Made by a program: the position numbers and the translations under genes
Notes under the pieces: generated by a model
The model's database searches: none
What the model saw: only the letters and a program-made list of their open reading frames with translations
What the model was told of the DNA's origin: nothing
Assembly: GCA_964396385.1 (NCBI GenBank)
Contig: CAYNFH010000034.1
Coordinates: 1-37,594 of the forward strand
Source: CAYNFH01 sp964396385
GTDB lineage: Bacteria; Armatimonadota; Chthonomonadetes; Chthonomonadales; CAJBBX01
Length of the DNA stretch: 37,594 nucleotides
Direction: 5' to 3'
Part shown: in pieces, positions 1-7,952 of the stretch
How positions within the stretch are numbered: the stretch's first letter is position 1
Layout of the letters: the number at the start of each line of letters is the position of its first letter

Positions 1-297
1 CTAACACATGTCTACTAATTTGGCAAGTAGACTCCGGCTGTCTCTGAAAAGATCGTCGGCCGTTGCGGGCATGGGATGGCGAGAAACGGCCCTCCCGTTC
101 GTCTCCAAAGAAGACACGGCGTACAAACCGGGACGAGAAGCAGCTCCCTCGCAGGGCATGGGATGACAGGTTGGCACGGTTTGCGTTGTGGAGGTGCAGA
201 GTACAGGTTGTTGCCGTAAAGCAGATCCCTCGCGGAGCTCAGGACCAAGACAACCGCACTCCATCTAGCGACCGAAAGCGCAAAGCCCGAAGGTCAC
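1..297. other. Intergenic stretch with degenerate dispersed repeats
   Basis: No convincing gene is seen here; the open frames on both strands lack family-like sequence. Two imperfect direct copies of a repeat begin AGCAGCTCCCTCGC (near 139) and AGCAGATCCCTCGC (near 220). A third related piece with GGGCATGGGATG lies near 67. A similar sequence with the form GGTCCTTCGCTCTGCTCAGG recurs in the AspRS leader near 27371, so this looks like debris of a genome-wide dispersed repeat. The last bases, GAAGG followed by TCAC and an ATG at 298, look like the ribosome-binding site of the next gene. Confidence 0.4.
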
Positions 298-923
298 ATG
301 GATAACGACAGGGTCCTGCCAAAGTGGGCGCCGAGGGTCCCGCGGAGCTTATCCGGCGACTGTATGAGACGGATGCGAAGGGCATCTACGATGAGGAGCT
401 GATCAACGAGGCTGGCTATGGGCTCCTCGCGCGCTGCCAGAGCTTCCTCGCCGCGAACGAAGCCGCGCACGGCCGCGCCATGTGTCCTCTCTGCGCCCAT
501 CCCATCCCGCACAGCGGGGACAAGGAGGAGGTCCTGACCTGCCCGGAGTGCGGCTGGCAGCTCACCTGGGGCGAGTACTTTGCTACTTTCCAGCACAAGC
601 AGCTTTCCGGTGCGGAGCCGGTTCTCGCGCTCTTCCGCGACTTTGTGTGCCGCTTCCCCGCCGCCCGGAGCGCGCGCGAGCGGACGATACTGATCGACCG
701 GCTTCTGCACGGCTTCCACTGGTACCAGAAGCACGGCCATACGCGGCCGGTCGCCGTGAACCTGGTCGAGGGCAAGCTCCCGGAGGTGATCGCCTTCCTG
801 GATGAGCTCACCTACGGCGAGACCAGCACGCCGGGCCTCGCCCAAACACGCGAGGAGTGGGTCCGGAACAGCCAGAACGTCCGCCAGTGGGCCGCCCCGA
901 GAAAACCGCGCGAGGGAGACTGA
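298..923 (+). CDS. Conserved zinc-ribbon protein, apparent 1-nt frameshift near 343
   Basis: The function is unknown. The uninterrupted frame from GTG 324 gives 199 residues with CPLC and CPEC pairs about 20 residues apart, typical of a zinc ribbon, followed by a conserved tail (QHKQLSGAEPVL, RPVAVNLVEGKLPEVIAFLD) that I recall from uncharacterised bacterial proteins of about 210 residues. The GTG is a poor start with no clear ribosome-binding site. An ATG at 298, preceded by GAAGG, reads MDNDRVLPKWAPRVP in another frame. Adding one base in the CCCGCGG run near 343 joins it to ELIRRLYETDAKG and gives the natural-looking junction RVPPELIRRLYE. I infer one missing C, either an assembly error or a real mutation, and mark the gene from 298. 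The frameshift is inference; the ribbon is seen directly. Confidence 0.6.
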
Positions 924-955
924 GAGCCGTATGCGCGGCCGGATACGCAGGCTTT

Positions 956-1855
956 CTAGTAGTAGCGCATCACATCGCGGAACAGCAGCGCCTCGCGCGA
1001 GCCGAAGGCCCAGCCCACCGCCTTCGCGAACAACCAGCCGGCTGCACGCGTGCGGTCCAGGTCCAGCAGCCCGCACATCCGCTCCAGCCGGAAGCGAATG
1101 TATGCCGCCGGATCCGGAGCTTTCCAGCCGAGATCCTTCTCCACGTCAAGGCAGTTGCCCAGCCATTGCGCCAGGTCGAAGGCTGGCTCACCGACCAGCG
1201 GCTTGCAGTCGATGGCCATCCAGGGCTCGCGCTCCGCCGCGAGTACATTGCCCGGATGAAAGTCGCCATGGAGCAGCACGCAGGACGGCTGTGAAGCGGC
1301 CAGCTCTCGGCCTACGGAGAGCGCCTCCTCCAGCAGCACCGGCTCGTACTCACCCGAGCGCCGCGCATCGTTGCCCCAGGAGGCAGCGATCTCCTCCAGT
1401 CGGTCGAACGGCACCTCCCCAGCAGAGTGCCGCCAGAGACGCCGCAGTACCCGTGCGCCTACCTCGTCGCGCTCCTCCGGAGGCAGTGACCACAGGAGGG
1501 CGCCCGGCAGGCAGCGCTCCATCAGCAGCGAGAAGCCATCTTCCGAGGCGCGGATCAGGCGCGGCGCCCCGTCGCCATCGTAGAGCCGGAGCGCGTCTCC
1601 CTCGTGTCGGGCTTCGCTGTGGGGCCAGCTCACCTTCAGCACGGCGTCCGAGCCGTCCTCCAGCCTGACGGGCGCTACCCAGGCGCAGCAGCCATCCGTC
1701 TCGAACGGCGGCTCCAGGGTGAGTCGCCACTCCCGCGCGAGCTCCGCTACCTGCCCCGGCAGCTCCGCAAGCCAGGCCGCGCCCTCGCCCGCCTCGCCCG
1801 GCGGCGTCTCTCGCAGCCGTGCCGGTATCACGACCGAGTCAGGCTGAAAAACCAT
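956..1855 (-). CDS. Aminoglycoside phosphotransferase, streptomycin 6-kinase (APH(6))-like
   Basis: A cytoplasmic kinase-fold phosphotransferase of about 299 residues. The N-lobe has the pattern AVLKVSWPHSEARHEGDALR (residues 71-90), with the ATP-binding lysine at about 74. The catalytic loop is HGDFHPGN (196-203) and the metal-binding Asp lies in MAIDCKP (about 216). The SWPHSEARHE segment and the MERCLPG motif resemble the streptomycin 6-kinase branch of the APH family, whose members phosphorylate streptomycin or, in many environmental bacteria, unknown substrates. The reading frame extends upstream to 1945, but the first 30 residues are basic and unlike the family, and they run into the promoter of the divergent gene. 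The ATG at 1855 has AAAGGA about 12 bases upstream. It stands alone between a plus-strand gene and a divergent one. Actual resistance activity cannot be told from sequence. Confidence 0.8.
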   Translation of the reverse strand: MVFQPDSVVIPARLRETPPGEAGEGAAWLAELPGQVAELAREWRLTLEPPFETDGCCAWVAPVRLEDGSDAVLKVSWPHSEARHEGDALRLYDGDGAPRLIRASEDGFSLLMERCLPGALLWSLPPEERDEVGARVLRRLWRHSAGEVPFDRLEEIAASWGNDARRSGEYEPVLLEEALSVGRELAASQPSCVLLHGDFHPGNVLAAEREPWMAIDCKPLVGEPAFDLAQWLGNCLDVEKDLGWKAPDPAAYIRFRLERMCGLLDLDRTRAAGWLFAKAVGWAFGSREALLFRDVMRYY

Positions 1856-1911
1856 TGATGAGAAACGTCCTTTCCGAAATGACCCCATGACCGGGCGGCG
1901 GCGCGAGCGCG

Positions 1912-1940
1912 TTGACACCCCTCTTGGACGCTGATACAAT
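1912..1940 (+). promoter_or_regulatory. Sigma70-type promoter
   Basis: TTGACA at 1912-1917 and TACAAT at 1935-1940 are separated by exactly 17 bases, a near-consensus vegetative promoter. The predicted transcription start is near 1947, leaving a leader of about 80 bases to the TTG start at 2026. The -35 box itself could be misread as a TTG start codon. Confidence 0.8.
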
Positions 1941-2025
1941 GCCACAGATTCGCAAAAGCAACGCTCTATCCTACCGTCCGACTCACTTCGACCACGTGCG
2001 CAAGCCGCCCGAAGGAGGTTCCACC

Positions 2026-3768
2026 TTGTCTGCTGGCTCCGCCTGCTTGCTTCGAAGCTTCATATGTGCGCTGACCCTCTTTTGGCTCGTAATACCTGCT
2101 GAGGGCCAAACTCCACCAGAGGCTTTAGCCTGGACAAATCAGGACGGCCGCCTGTCACTCTGGTCTATAACAGCCCCGGGCGTGTTTACATATCGCGACT
2201 TTGGGCCATTCCCCGGCTGGTCGGTTACATCTGTCAGCGTCGGTCCAGGGGATGGACTCACTCGTGTTTTATGGAGCAACCTGGATGGACGCATCTCCCT
2301 CTGGACGGTACAGAGAAACGGGGGTCTTTCGTACAACGACTTCGGGCCGTACGGCGGGTGGTCGGCTCGGTCTTTGGGGGTAAGCACCGACAATGTTGCT
2401 CACATCCTCTGGGATCATGAGCCTGACCACCAGATTATGCTGTGGGACATCACGGGCCCCGGCAGTTTCAAGAGTCGCGGCTTTGGCCCTTTCAGCGGGT
2501 GGCGAGCTCAATCCATGGCGCTTGGAGCGGACGATCTTCCTCGGATCCTCTGGACCAACCAAGACGGGAGGGCAAGCCTATGGACACTGCGTGGTAATGG
2601 GAGCTTCACCTTTGATGACTATGGACCCTATTCAGGCTGGTCTGCCCAATCGATCACGGTTGGCAGCGACAACAAGACCAGGGTGATGTGGGTGGATCAG
2701 GCGGACTCCCGGCTCTCGCTGTGGACTGTCAGCTCTCCTGGAACATTCACTTATCATGACTACGGGCCATTTCCAGGCTGGGTACCAGCCTTCCTGGCTT
2801 GCGGCTACGACAACGAGGCCCGGGTTCTCTGGAAGAGAATGGGTGATGGTGCGGTGTCGATTTGGACCGTGGACGCCCAGGGCGCTTTCACGTATGATGA
2901 CCACGGTCCATATGTCGGCTGGGATGCCACTGCTTTCGCGGCAAAGTCCGTGCAGGTCATAGCCCTACTTGTCAGCAGCTTCAATAATGATGAAGTTCAG
3001 CGATATGATCCGTACAGCGGCGTCTTTCAGGGCAACTTCCTTGCTGGCGGAGGGTTGAGCGGTCCGCACGTTGTTACCAGAGGGCCCGACGGGAACCTCT
3101 ACGTCGCGAGCGGGAACAGCAACGAGGTGAAGCGATACGACGGCGTTACAGGTACGTTTATAGACACTTTTGTCTCTTCCGGGAGCGGCGGCCTCAACAA
3201 TCCACTGGCCATCAAGTTCGGTCCTGACGGCGACCTCTACATTTCCAGTTTCTGGACGAATGTAGTGAAGAGGTATGACGGTAAGTCAGGAGCGTACCTG
3301 GATGACTTCGCGTCGGGCGGAGGCCTGAATGCTCCGGCCGGGTTCGTGTGGGGGCCCGATGGCATTCTCTACGTGGTCAGTGCGCACTCGGAGGAAGTCA
3401 AGAAATACGATGGCGTGACCGGTGCGTACCTCGGCAACTTCGCCGCCGGAAGCGGAATGAATGAACCCCTCGACCTGGTATTTCGACCCGATGGGTATCT
3501 ATACGTGACGAGCCGCTTTACGGCAGAGGTAAAGCGGTTCGACGGCCATACGGGCGCTTTTGTTGACAACTTTGTTCAATCAGGCTCGGGCGGTCTGTCG
3601 GGAGCGTACGGTATGGCATTCGGTCCAGACGGAAACCTATATGTCAGCAGTTCCGTTACGTCGGAGGTGAAGGTGTACGATGGCCAGTCTGGAGCGTATA
3701 TCGGCAACTTTGCCTCCGGAAACGGTCTAAATGGTCCGACCAATTTGCTGTTCTTAACAGGGCAGTAG
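2026..3768 (+). CDS. Secreted protein with two six-repeat beta-propeller arrays
   Basis: An exported protein of about 580 residues. The start is a TTG at 2026, preceded by an ideal GGAGG (2014-2018) and followed directly by a signal peptide (hydrophobic FICALTLFWLVIPAEG, cleavage before QTPP). The mature part has two repeat regions. Six units of about 46 residues carry the pattern LW-DGR-SLW-V and DYGP-SGW. Six NHL/Vgb-like units follow, with GPDGNLYV, EVKRYDG and a GAYLGNF-like strand. Each region should fold as a beta-propeller. No catalytic residues, cell-wall anchor or PEP-CTERM tail is seen; it ends at LLFLTGQ. It is transcribed from the strong promoter at 1912-1940. A binding or structural role outside the cytoplasm is inferred; the ligand is unknown. 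Confidence 0.75.
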   Translation: MSAGSACLLRSFICALTLFWLVIPAEGQTPPEALAWTNQDGRLSLWSITAPGVFTYRDFGPFPGWSVTSVSVGPGDGLTRVLWSNLDGRISLWTVQRNGGLSYNDFGPYGGWSARSLGVSTDNVAHILWDHEPDHQIMLWDITGPGSFKSRGFGPFSGWRAQSMALGADDLPRILWTNQDGRASLWTLRGNGSFTFDDYGPYSGWSAQSITVGSDNKTRVMWVDQADSRLSLWTVSSPGTFTYHDYGPFPGWVPAFLACGYDNEARVLWKRMGDGAVSIWTVDAQGAFTYDDHGPYVGWDATAFAAKSVQVIALLVSSFNNDEVQRYDPYSGVFQGNFLAGGGLSGPHVVTRGPDGNLYVASGNSNEVKRYDGVTGTFIDTFVSSGSGGLNNPLAIKFGPDGDLYISSFWTNVVKRYDGKSGAYLDDFASGGGLNAPAGFVWGPDGILYVVSAHSEEVKKYDGVTGAYLGNFAAGSGMNEPLDLVFRPDGYLYVTSRFTAEVKRFDGHTGAFVDNFVQSGSGGLSGAYGMAFGPDGNLYVSSSVTSEVKVYDGQSGAYIGNFASGNGLNGPTNLLFLTGQ

Positions 3769-3813
3769 TGAGGTCCGATTCGATCGAGTACTGGAAGTCT
3801 GGAAGTCGCAACG

Positions 3814-4389
3814 TTGAAACCCAGAATTGGCCGACTGATGGTTGTGGCGATTCTGGCTGTGGTGTTCCCTCTAGTGATGCTCTGGGGCGGCATCGCGGGC
3901 TACGGCATCTATATTGTGGGGCGCATACAACACCTGGAACGCAAAGATGCACGGTGGGATCAGGCATTCGAGCATGAGCGCCGCGGACATATCCTGGAGC
4001 GACAGCGGCAGTATGGTCGCGCCATTGCCGAGTACCGGCTCGCCGCGCAGCTCAATCCTGAGCCTCTTTCGCCTCTCCAGGACATCGCCCGCGTATACCG
4101 GAAGCAGGGACGTACCGACGACGCCATCACAGAGTACCGCGCCGTGATCGCGTTGGAGCCGCGCCTTGACGACCCGGAGGCCACCGCATGGGCGCACTAT
4201 GAGTTGGGCAACCTCCTGCTGAGCAAAGGAGACACCGAGGCGGCACGCGCCGAGTGGAAGCTGGCGCTGACCCACGCTCCCATCGACCGGGCGCAACAGG
4301 CCGCCATCTACAAGGTGCACGCGGAAGCACAGAAGGCTCTGAATCGGCATCTGTCCGGCGGTGCGAATGCAAGGAAGAGAGCAAATTGA
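3814..4389 (+). CDS. Membrane-anchored TPR protein
   Basis: A 191-residue protein with one N-terminal membrane helix (about residues 9-36, VVAILAVVFPLVMLWGGIAGYGIY) and a periplasmic or cytoplasmic tail containing about three tetratricopeptide repeats, for example HILERQRQYGRAIAEYRLAAQLNP and AHYELGNLLLSKGDTEAARAEWKLAL. TPRs form helical scaffolds for protein contacts. The start is a TTG at 3814 with GGAAG eight bases upstream; an in-frame ATG at 3838 is the alternative. Its stop codon overlaps the ATG of the next gene by one base (TGATG), so the two are almost certainly co-transcribed and translationally coupled. The partner and pathway are not evident. Confidence 0.75.
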   Translation: MKPRIGRLMVVAILAVVFPLVMLWGGIAGYGIYIVGRIQHLERKDARWDQAFEHERRGHILERQRQYGRAIAEYRLAAQLNPEPLSPLQDIARVYRKQGRTDDAITEYRAVIALEPRLDDPEATAWAHYELGNLLLSKGDTEAARAEWKLALTHAPIDRAQQAAIYKVHAEAQKALNRHLSGGANARKRAN

Positions 4390-5402
4390 TGGATTTTGAG
4401 ATAGACGCGCCGGACGCGGAGCGCGTATTCGTGCTGTCGCAGAACGCCGCCGCGAGCGCGGCCGTGCTGCTCGTAGTCGGGCTGATACTGCTGGGATTCG
4501 CGGTGTTTGGCTTCCTCGTGAGTGCCTTCACCACCCACAGCCAGTGGACGCTCCATCTGACCACTACCCTGCCCGTGCTGATGGGAATCGGGGCCATTGC
4601 CGCCTCCTGGGCCAAGGCCCGGTCCCCGCGGGAAGTCGGCGTGGGACCGGCCGGGCTGCGCGTCTGGAATAGCCGCGGCGTGCAGACCTACCCGTGGGAC
4701 AGGGTAGGGTGGTCCAACATCGAGCGTACTCCCATGGGCACGGGACGCGTGCTCAAGGTGTACGATTCGAACGGGCGGTTTCTCCTGAGAATCGGCGACG
4801 CCATCCGAGACTTCAATGGCCTCGCGCAGGCGGTATCCAGCTTCATCGAGGCCAAGCAGGACGACACCGCGCAGCGGATCCGCACCACCAAGTCCAAGCG
4901 CTCCGCCATCTTCATCGGCGCGGTGGGCCTGGCGTTCCTGGCTCTCTCCATCGCGCTGGCGCTGGACAACCGGCAGCAGCTTCGCCGCGCCGAGCTGCTG
5001 AAGGCCGCCGGTGTGCCCGGCACGGCCCATATCGAGCGGCGGTTCCTGGCGCCTAACGGAGTCACGCCCCGGCTGGAGTACAGAGTTACCACGCCGGACG
5101 GCCGTTCCGCCACGCGTAACGTCCAGGTGGACCGAGACCTCTGGGATGCGCTGGAGGGCGCGAAGACTATTCCGGTCATCTACGCTCCCTCGGACCCATC
5201 GGCCAGCCGTCTGGTGCAGGGAGAGGTCAACCCCGACGATCCGCTCAAGCAGCCCCTGCAGGGTTACGGCATTCCCGCTGCGGGTGCCGTCATGAGTCTA
5301 CTTTTTGTCTTCGGCGCCGTCTTGAACTGGTATGGCTGGGACATCGACCAGGACTCCAGGACCGGCCGAATCTCCATTAAGCGGTACGGCACCGGCCGTT
5401 AG
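4389..5402 (+). CDS. Four-helix membrane protein with DUF3592-like domain
   Basis: A 337-residue membrane protein. Hydrophobic helices are predicted at about residues 20-45, 55-73, 172-190 and 298-315. The segment between helices 2 and 3 (about 78-155) has a PH-like pattern (VGPAGLRVWNSRGVQTYPWDRVGW). The segment between helices 3 and 4 (about 195-290) looks like DUF3592: AGVPGTAHIERR, LEYRVTTPDGRSA and the characteristic IPVIYAPSDPSASRL. The start at 4389 overlaps the stop of the TPR gene; the open frame upstream to 4254 lies inside that gene and is not used. DUF3592 proteins have no assigned biochemical activity. Its pairing with the TPR membrane protein suggests a shared envelope role, which is inference. 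Confidence 0.75.
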   Translation: MDFEIDAPDAERVFVLSQNAAASAAVLLVVGLILLGFAVFGFLVSAFTTHSQWTLHLTTTLPVLMGIGAIAASWAKARSPREVGVGPAGLRVWNSRGVQTYPWDRVGWSNIERTPMGTGRVLKVYDSNGRFLLRIGDAIRDFNGLAQAVSSFIEAKQDDTAQRIRTTKSKRSAIFIGAVGLAFLALSIALALDNRQQLRRAELLKAAGVPGTAHIERRFLAPNGVTPRLEYRVTTPDGRSATRNVQVDRDLWDALEGAKTIPVIYAPSDPSASRLVQGEVNPDDPLKQPLQGYGIPAAGAVMSLLFVFGAVLNWYGWDIDQDSRTGRISIKRYGTGR

Positions 5403-5463
5403 GCCCGGAACCAGCCTCTCACCTCTCACCTTACGCTTGGTACAATTGGTCTAGGGGGCTACC

Positions 5464-6138
5464 ATGCGAATACTGGTTGTCGAAGACGACGAGAAGGTTG
5501 GGAGCTTTATCAAGAAGGGACTGGAGCAGTCCGCCTACGCCGTAGACTGGGCGGCTACCGGACAGGAGGGGCTGGACCTGGCCCGCAGCGCGGAGTACCA
5601 TGCCATTGTCCTTGACTTCATGCTGCCGGACATGGACGGGCTGGAGGTGGTCCGGAGTCTGCGGGAGAAGGGATCGGCCGCGCCGGTGCTCGCCCTCACC
5701 GCCCGCAATACCCTGGAGGACCGGGTAGCCGGGCTGGACAGCGGCTGCGACGACTACCTGCCCAAACCGTTTGCTTTTGACGAGCTCCTGGCTCGCCTGC
5801 GCGCGCTATTGCGGCGCGCCTCCAGTCGCCAGGTGCCCCGCATGGAGTACGGCGGCATCGTGGTCGATCCCGTTACCCGGACCGTTACCCGCGACGGCCA
5901 GAAGATAGAGCTGACCAACAAGGAGTACGCGCTCCTGGAGATGCTCATGCGCCGGCCGGAGCAGGTCTTCACCCGCGTCGCCCTGATGGAAGGTGTCTGG
6001 GGCTACGACTTTGACAGCGGCTCCAACGTCCTGGATGTCTATATGAACTTCCTCCGCAAGAAGGTGGATCAAGGCTTCGATACCAAGCTCCTCCATACCG
6101 TCCGCGGCGTGGGGTATGTGCTGAGGGATGAAGGATGA
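5464..6138 (+). CDS. OmpR/PhoB-family response regulator
   Basis: A 224-residue two-component regulator. The receiver domain (1-118) has the acidic pocket E7-D8-D9, the phospho-acceptor D51 (VLDFMLPDMDG), T79 and K101 (LPKPF). The C-terminal winged helix (about 126-222) has the usual LTNKEYALLEMLMRRP and VDVYMNFLRKKVD-type strands, here VLDVYMNFLRKKVDQG, ending HTVRGVGYVLRDE. It binds DNA when phosphorylated by its partner kinase, which lies immediately downstream. The ATG is preceded by AGGGGG. A TACAAT at 5441-5446 could be a -10 box, but no good -35 accompanies it. The sequence is closest in feel to the CopR/PcoR-type branch, but the signal cannot be inferred. Confidence 0.92.
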   Translation: MRILVVEDDEKVGSFIKKGLEQSAYAVDWAATGQEGLDLARSAEYHAIVLDFMLPDMDGLEVVRSLREKGSAAPVLALTARNTLEDRVAGLDSGCDDYLPKPFAFDELLARLRALLRRASSRQVPRMEYGGIVVDPVTRTVTRDGQKIELTNKEYALLEMLMRRPEQVFTRVALMEGVWGYDFDSGSNVLDVYMNFLRKKVDQGFDTKLLHTVRGVGYVLRDEG

Positions 6139-6226
6139 GGGTTGGCGAATCCGGTTGAAGGTTGAAGGTTGAAGGTTGAAGAATCCGGAGGCACCCGCTC
6201 TCCGACTCGCCCGCTCGTCCGCTCTC
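6127..6226. repeat. GAATCCGG-core element with GGTTGAA tandem array
   Basis: Two GAATCCGG cores (6147-6154 and 6181-6188) flank a 7-bp tandem array of GGTTGAA, about four copies (6154-6180). A further run of CCGCTC/CGACTCG-type units follows. It lies between the regulator stop and the kinase, and the kinase's apparent TTG start lies inside the array. Confidence 0.7.
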
Positions 6227-7776
6227 TCACAGGACCGCACTCGCTCCGCGCCCGGCTCGCCCTCTGGCACGCCGGACTGCTCGCCGCTACGCTCTGCCTC
6301 CTCTCCGTGCTCACCTACGTCCTGCTCAAGAGCTATCTCACCTCCCGCATGGACGCTTCGCTCCTGGACTACGCGGACACCACCGCCACCTCCATCGCGG
6401 CCGACCTGTACAAGAGCTCGCTGCCGGGGAGCAGACAGCCTATCCGGTTCCTCACCGGAGAGCAGGGCGAGTGGAGCCGGCAGATAGAGGTCATCGACCG
6501 CTACGGGAGCCTCGTGGCGCGCTCGGAGGCCGGGCACAAGATCGTTCCCACGTTCACGCAGCGCGTGGAGGGGCAGAAGGGCCATTCCACTCTGGAGACC
6601 CGCACGGATCTCAGCGAATACCCGGTGCGGGTGGCCTGCGTGCCGGTGCGGATGGGCGCGGACGTACCGTACCTGGTGCTCACGGCCGCGTCGCTGGAGG
6701 GGCTGGAGGACGCGCTGCGCCGCGCCTCGCTCATCCTGGCGGTGCTAACGCCCTCGGTGTTCGTCATCTCCCTCCTGGGAGGCTGGGTACTGGTGGGCCG
6801 CTCGCTCCGGCCGGTGGATGAGATCACGCGCACCGCCCTGGCCATCGAGCACACAAACCTGGACCGCCGCATCGCCCCGCCCGCCACGGACGACGAGATC
6901 GGCAGGCTCGCCTCCGCCTTCAACGAGATGATATCCCGGCTCGACCGCAGCTTCCGCCAGATCCAGCAGTTCAGCGCGGACGCCTCCCATGAGCTCAAGA
7001 CGCCCCTTACCGCCATGCGCGGAGAGGCCGAGGTCGCGCTCATGTCCGACCTGACGCCCGCAGAGTACCGGCGCGTGCTCAGGAGCATCGTGGACGAAGT
7101 GGAGCGGATGTCCGCCATCGTGGAGAACCTGCTGCTCCTGGCCCGTGCGGACGCGGACCAGATCCAGGTGCAGCGCGAGCGCGTGGAGCTGCACACCGTG
7201 GCCTTGGACGTCTACGAACAGCTAGAAGGGATCGCCCGACGCAAAGGGGTTGCGCTGAACATCGGAGAGATGGAGGAGGCGAAAGTCGAGGGCGATCCGC
7301 TCTGGCTCACCCAGATAGTCACGAACCTCCTCAACAACGCCCTGAAGTACACGCCCGCGGGTGGGCAGGTCACGCTTTCGCTTACGACACAAGACGGAGG
7401 ACGGGAGACAGGCGGCAGGATTCCGGAATCACCCCTTCACCCCTTCACCCCTTCACCCGCTCAGTCCTTCGCTCGTCTCACCATCTCCGACACGGGCCCC
7501 GGCATCCCTCCGGAGCACCTGCCGCACATCTTTGACCTGGGCATCCCACGAGAACAGTGCGACAAGATTTTTGACCGGTTCTATCGGGTGGATTCCGGCC
7601 GCAACCGGGACGCGGGCGGGGTGGGGCTTGGACTGAACATCGCCCGGTGGGCTGCGGAAGCACACAACGGCCGCATCGAAGTGGAAAGTGAAGTAGGCAG
7701 AGGGACCGCTTTCACCCTCTGCCTTCCTCTCGCGGAATCCCCCGCCGTCGTTCCGGCAGAGGCGGTAAAGGGATAG
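6169..7776 (+). CDS. Sensor histidine kinase with repeat insert in ATPase domain
   Basis: A membrane sensor kinase of 535 residues, partner of the upstream regulator. Helices at about 31-54 and 188-210 bracket a periplasmic sensor region. HAMP follows (about 207-260), then HisKA with phospho-acceptor H274 (FSADASHELKTPL). The ATPase N-box is NLLNNALKYTP (386-396), the D-box DTGPGIPP starts at 441, and the glycine loop is GGVGLGL (483-489). Two oddities are seen. Residues about 407-434 are encoded by a repeat element inserted between two ATPase strands. The GIPPEHLPHIFD segment (445-456) is followed by a second copy, GIPREQCDKIFD (458-469), before RFYRVD. The TTG start at 6169 lies in a 7-bp array that offers TTG in all three frames; the exact start is uncertain. 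Confidence 0.88.
   Translation: MKVEESGGTRSPTRPLVRSLTGPHSLRARLALWHAGLLAATLCLLSVLTYVLLKSYLTSRMDASLLDYADTTATSIAADLYKSSLPGSRQPIRFLTGEQGEWSRQIEVIDRYGSLVARSEAGHKIVPTFTQRVEGQKGHSTLETRTDLSEYPVRVACVPVRMGADVPYLVLTAASLEGLEDALRRASLILAVLTPSVFVISLLGGWVLVGRSLRPVDEITRTALAIEHTNLDRRIAPPATDDEIGRLASAFNEMISRLDRSFRQIQQFSADASHELKTPLTAMRGEAEVALMSDLTPAEYRRVLRSIVDEVERMSAIVENLLLLARADADQIQVQRERVELHTVALDVYEQLEGIARRKGVALNIGEMEEAKVEGDPLWLTQIVTNLLNNALKYTPAGGQVTLSLTTQDGGRETGGRIPESPLHPFTPSPAQSFARLTISDTGPGIPPEHLPHIFDLGIPREQCDKIFDRFYRVDSGRNRDAGGVGLGLNIARWAAEAHNGRIEVESEVGRGTAFTLCLPLAESPAVVPAEAVKG
7391..7480. repeat. GGATTCCGGAATC-core element inside kinase gene
   Basis: The palindromic core GGATTCCGGAATC (7418-7430) is flanked on the left by GGACGGG-type units and on the right by three copies of the 8-bp unit CCCCTTCA (7431-7457), then CTTCGCTCG-like units. 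It is read in frame as a Pro/Ser/Thr-rich loop of the histidine kinase. Confidence 0.75.
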
Positions 7777-7790
7777 CGGTTCGGAGGTCG

Positions 7791-7893
7791 ACACCGGGCT
7801 AAACCCCGGTGCTATTGAAAGAGAACCCGGCTGAAGCCGGCTCCCCAGCCCGAAGGGGTTCCCCTCCAGTAGCACCGGGGTTCAGCCCGGTGC
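7791..7893. repeat. Nested REP-like palindrome
   Basis: Outer arms 7792-7814 and 7870-7892 are inverted copies differing at one of 23 positions. Inner hairpins are CCGGCTGAAGCCGG and CCCCAGCCCGAAGGGG. The element lies between the stop of the kinase gene and the convergent WD40 lipoprotein gene, so it could end transcription from both sides or be a mobile palindromic element. No transposase is encoded nearby. Confidence 0.75.
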
Positions 7894-7952
7894 GGCGCTG
7901 TCTTAAGAACGCTGCAGAGACAGCGATGGCGAGCCACCGCACTCCAAATGAC

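Noticed and set aside
294..1076. Long minus-strand open frame over the zinc-ribbon gene
   Set aside because: Arg/Leu/Ala-rich shadow of a high-GC coding region; no recognisable motif and antisense to conserved sequence.
802..1668. 288-residue plus-strand frame
   Set aside because: Ser/Arg/Pro-rich antisense shadow of the APH(6)-like gene, whose HGDFHPGN motif fixes the true strand.
1912..2025. TTG at 1912 as the start of the propeller protein
   Set aside because: It coincides with a consensus -35 box (TTGACA, 17-bp spacer, TACAAT); the TTG at 2026 has an ideal ribosome-binding site and a signal peptide.
5441..5446. TACAAT as a firm promoter for the response regulator
   Set aside because: No -35 box lies at 16-18 bp upstream and the implied leader is only about 11 bases; kept as a weak possibility in the gene entry.
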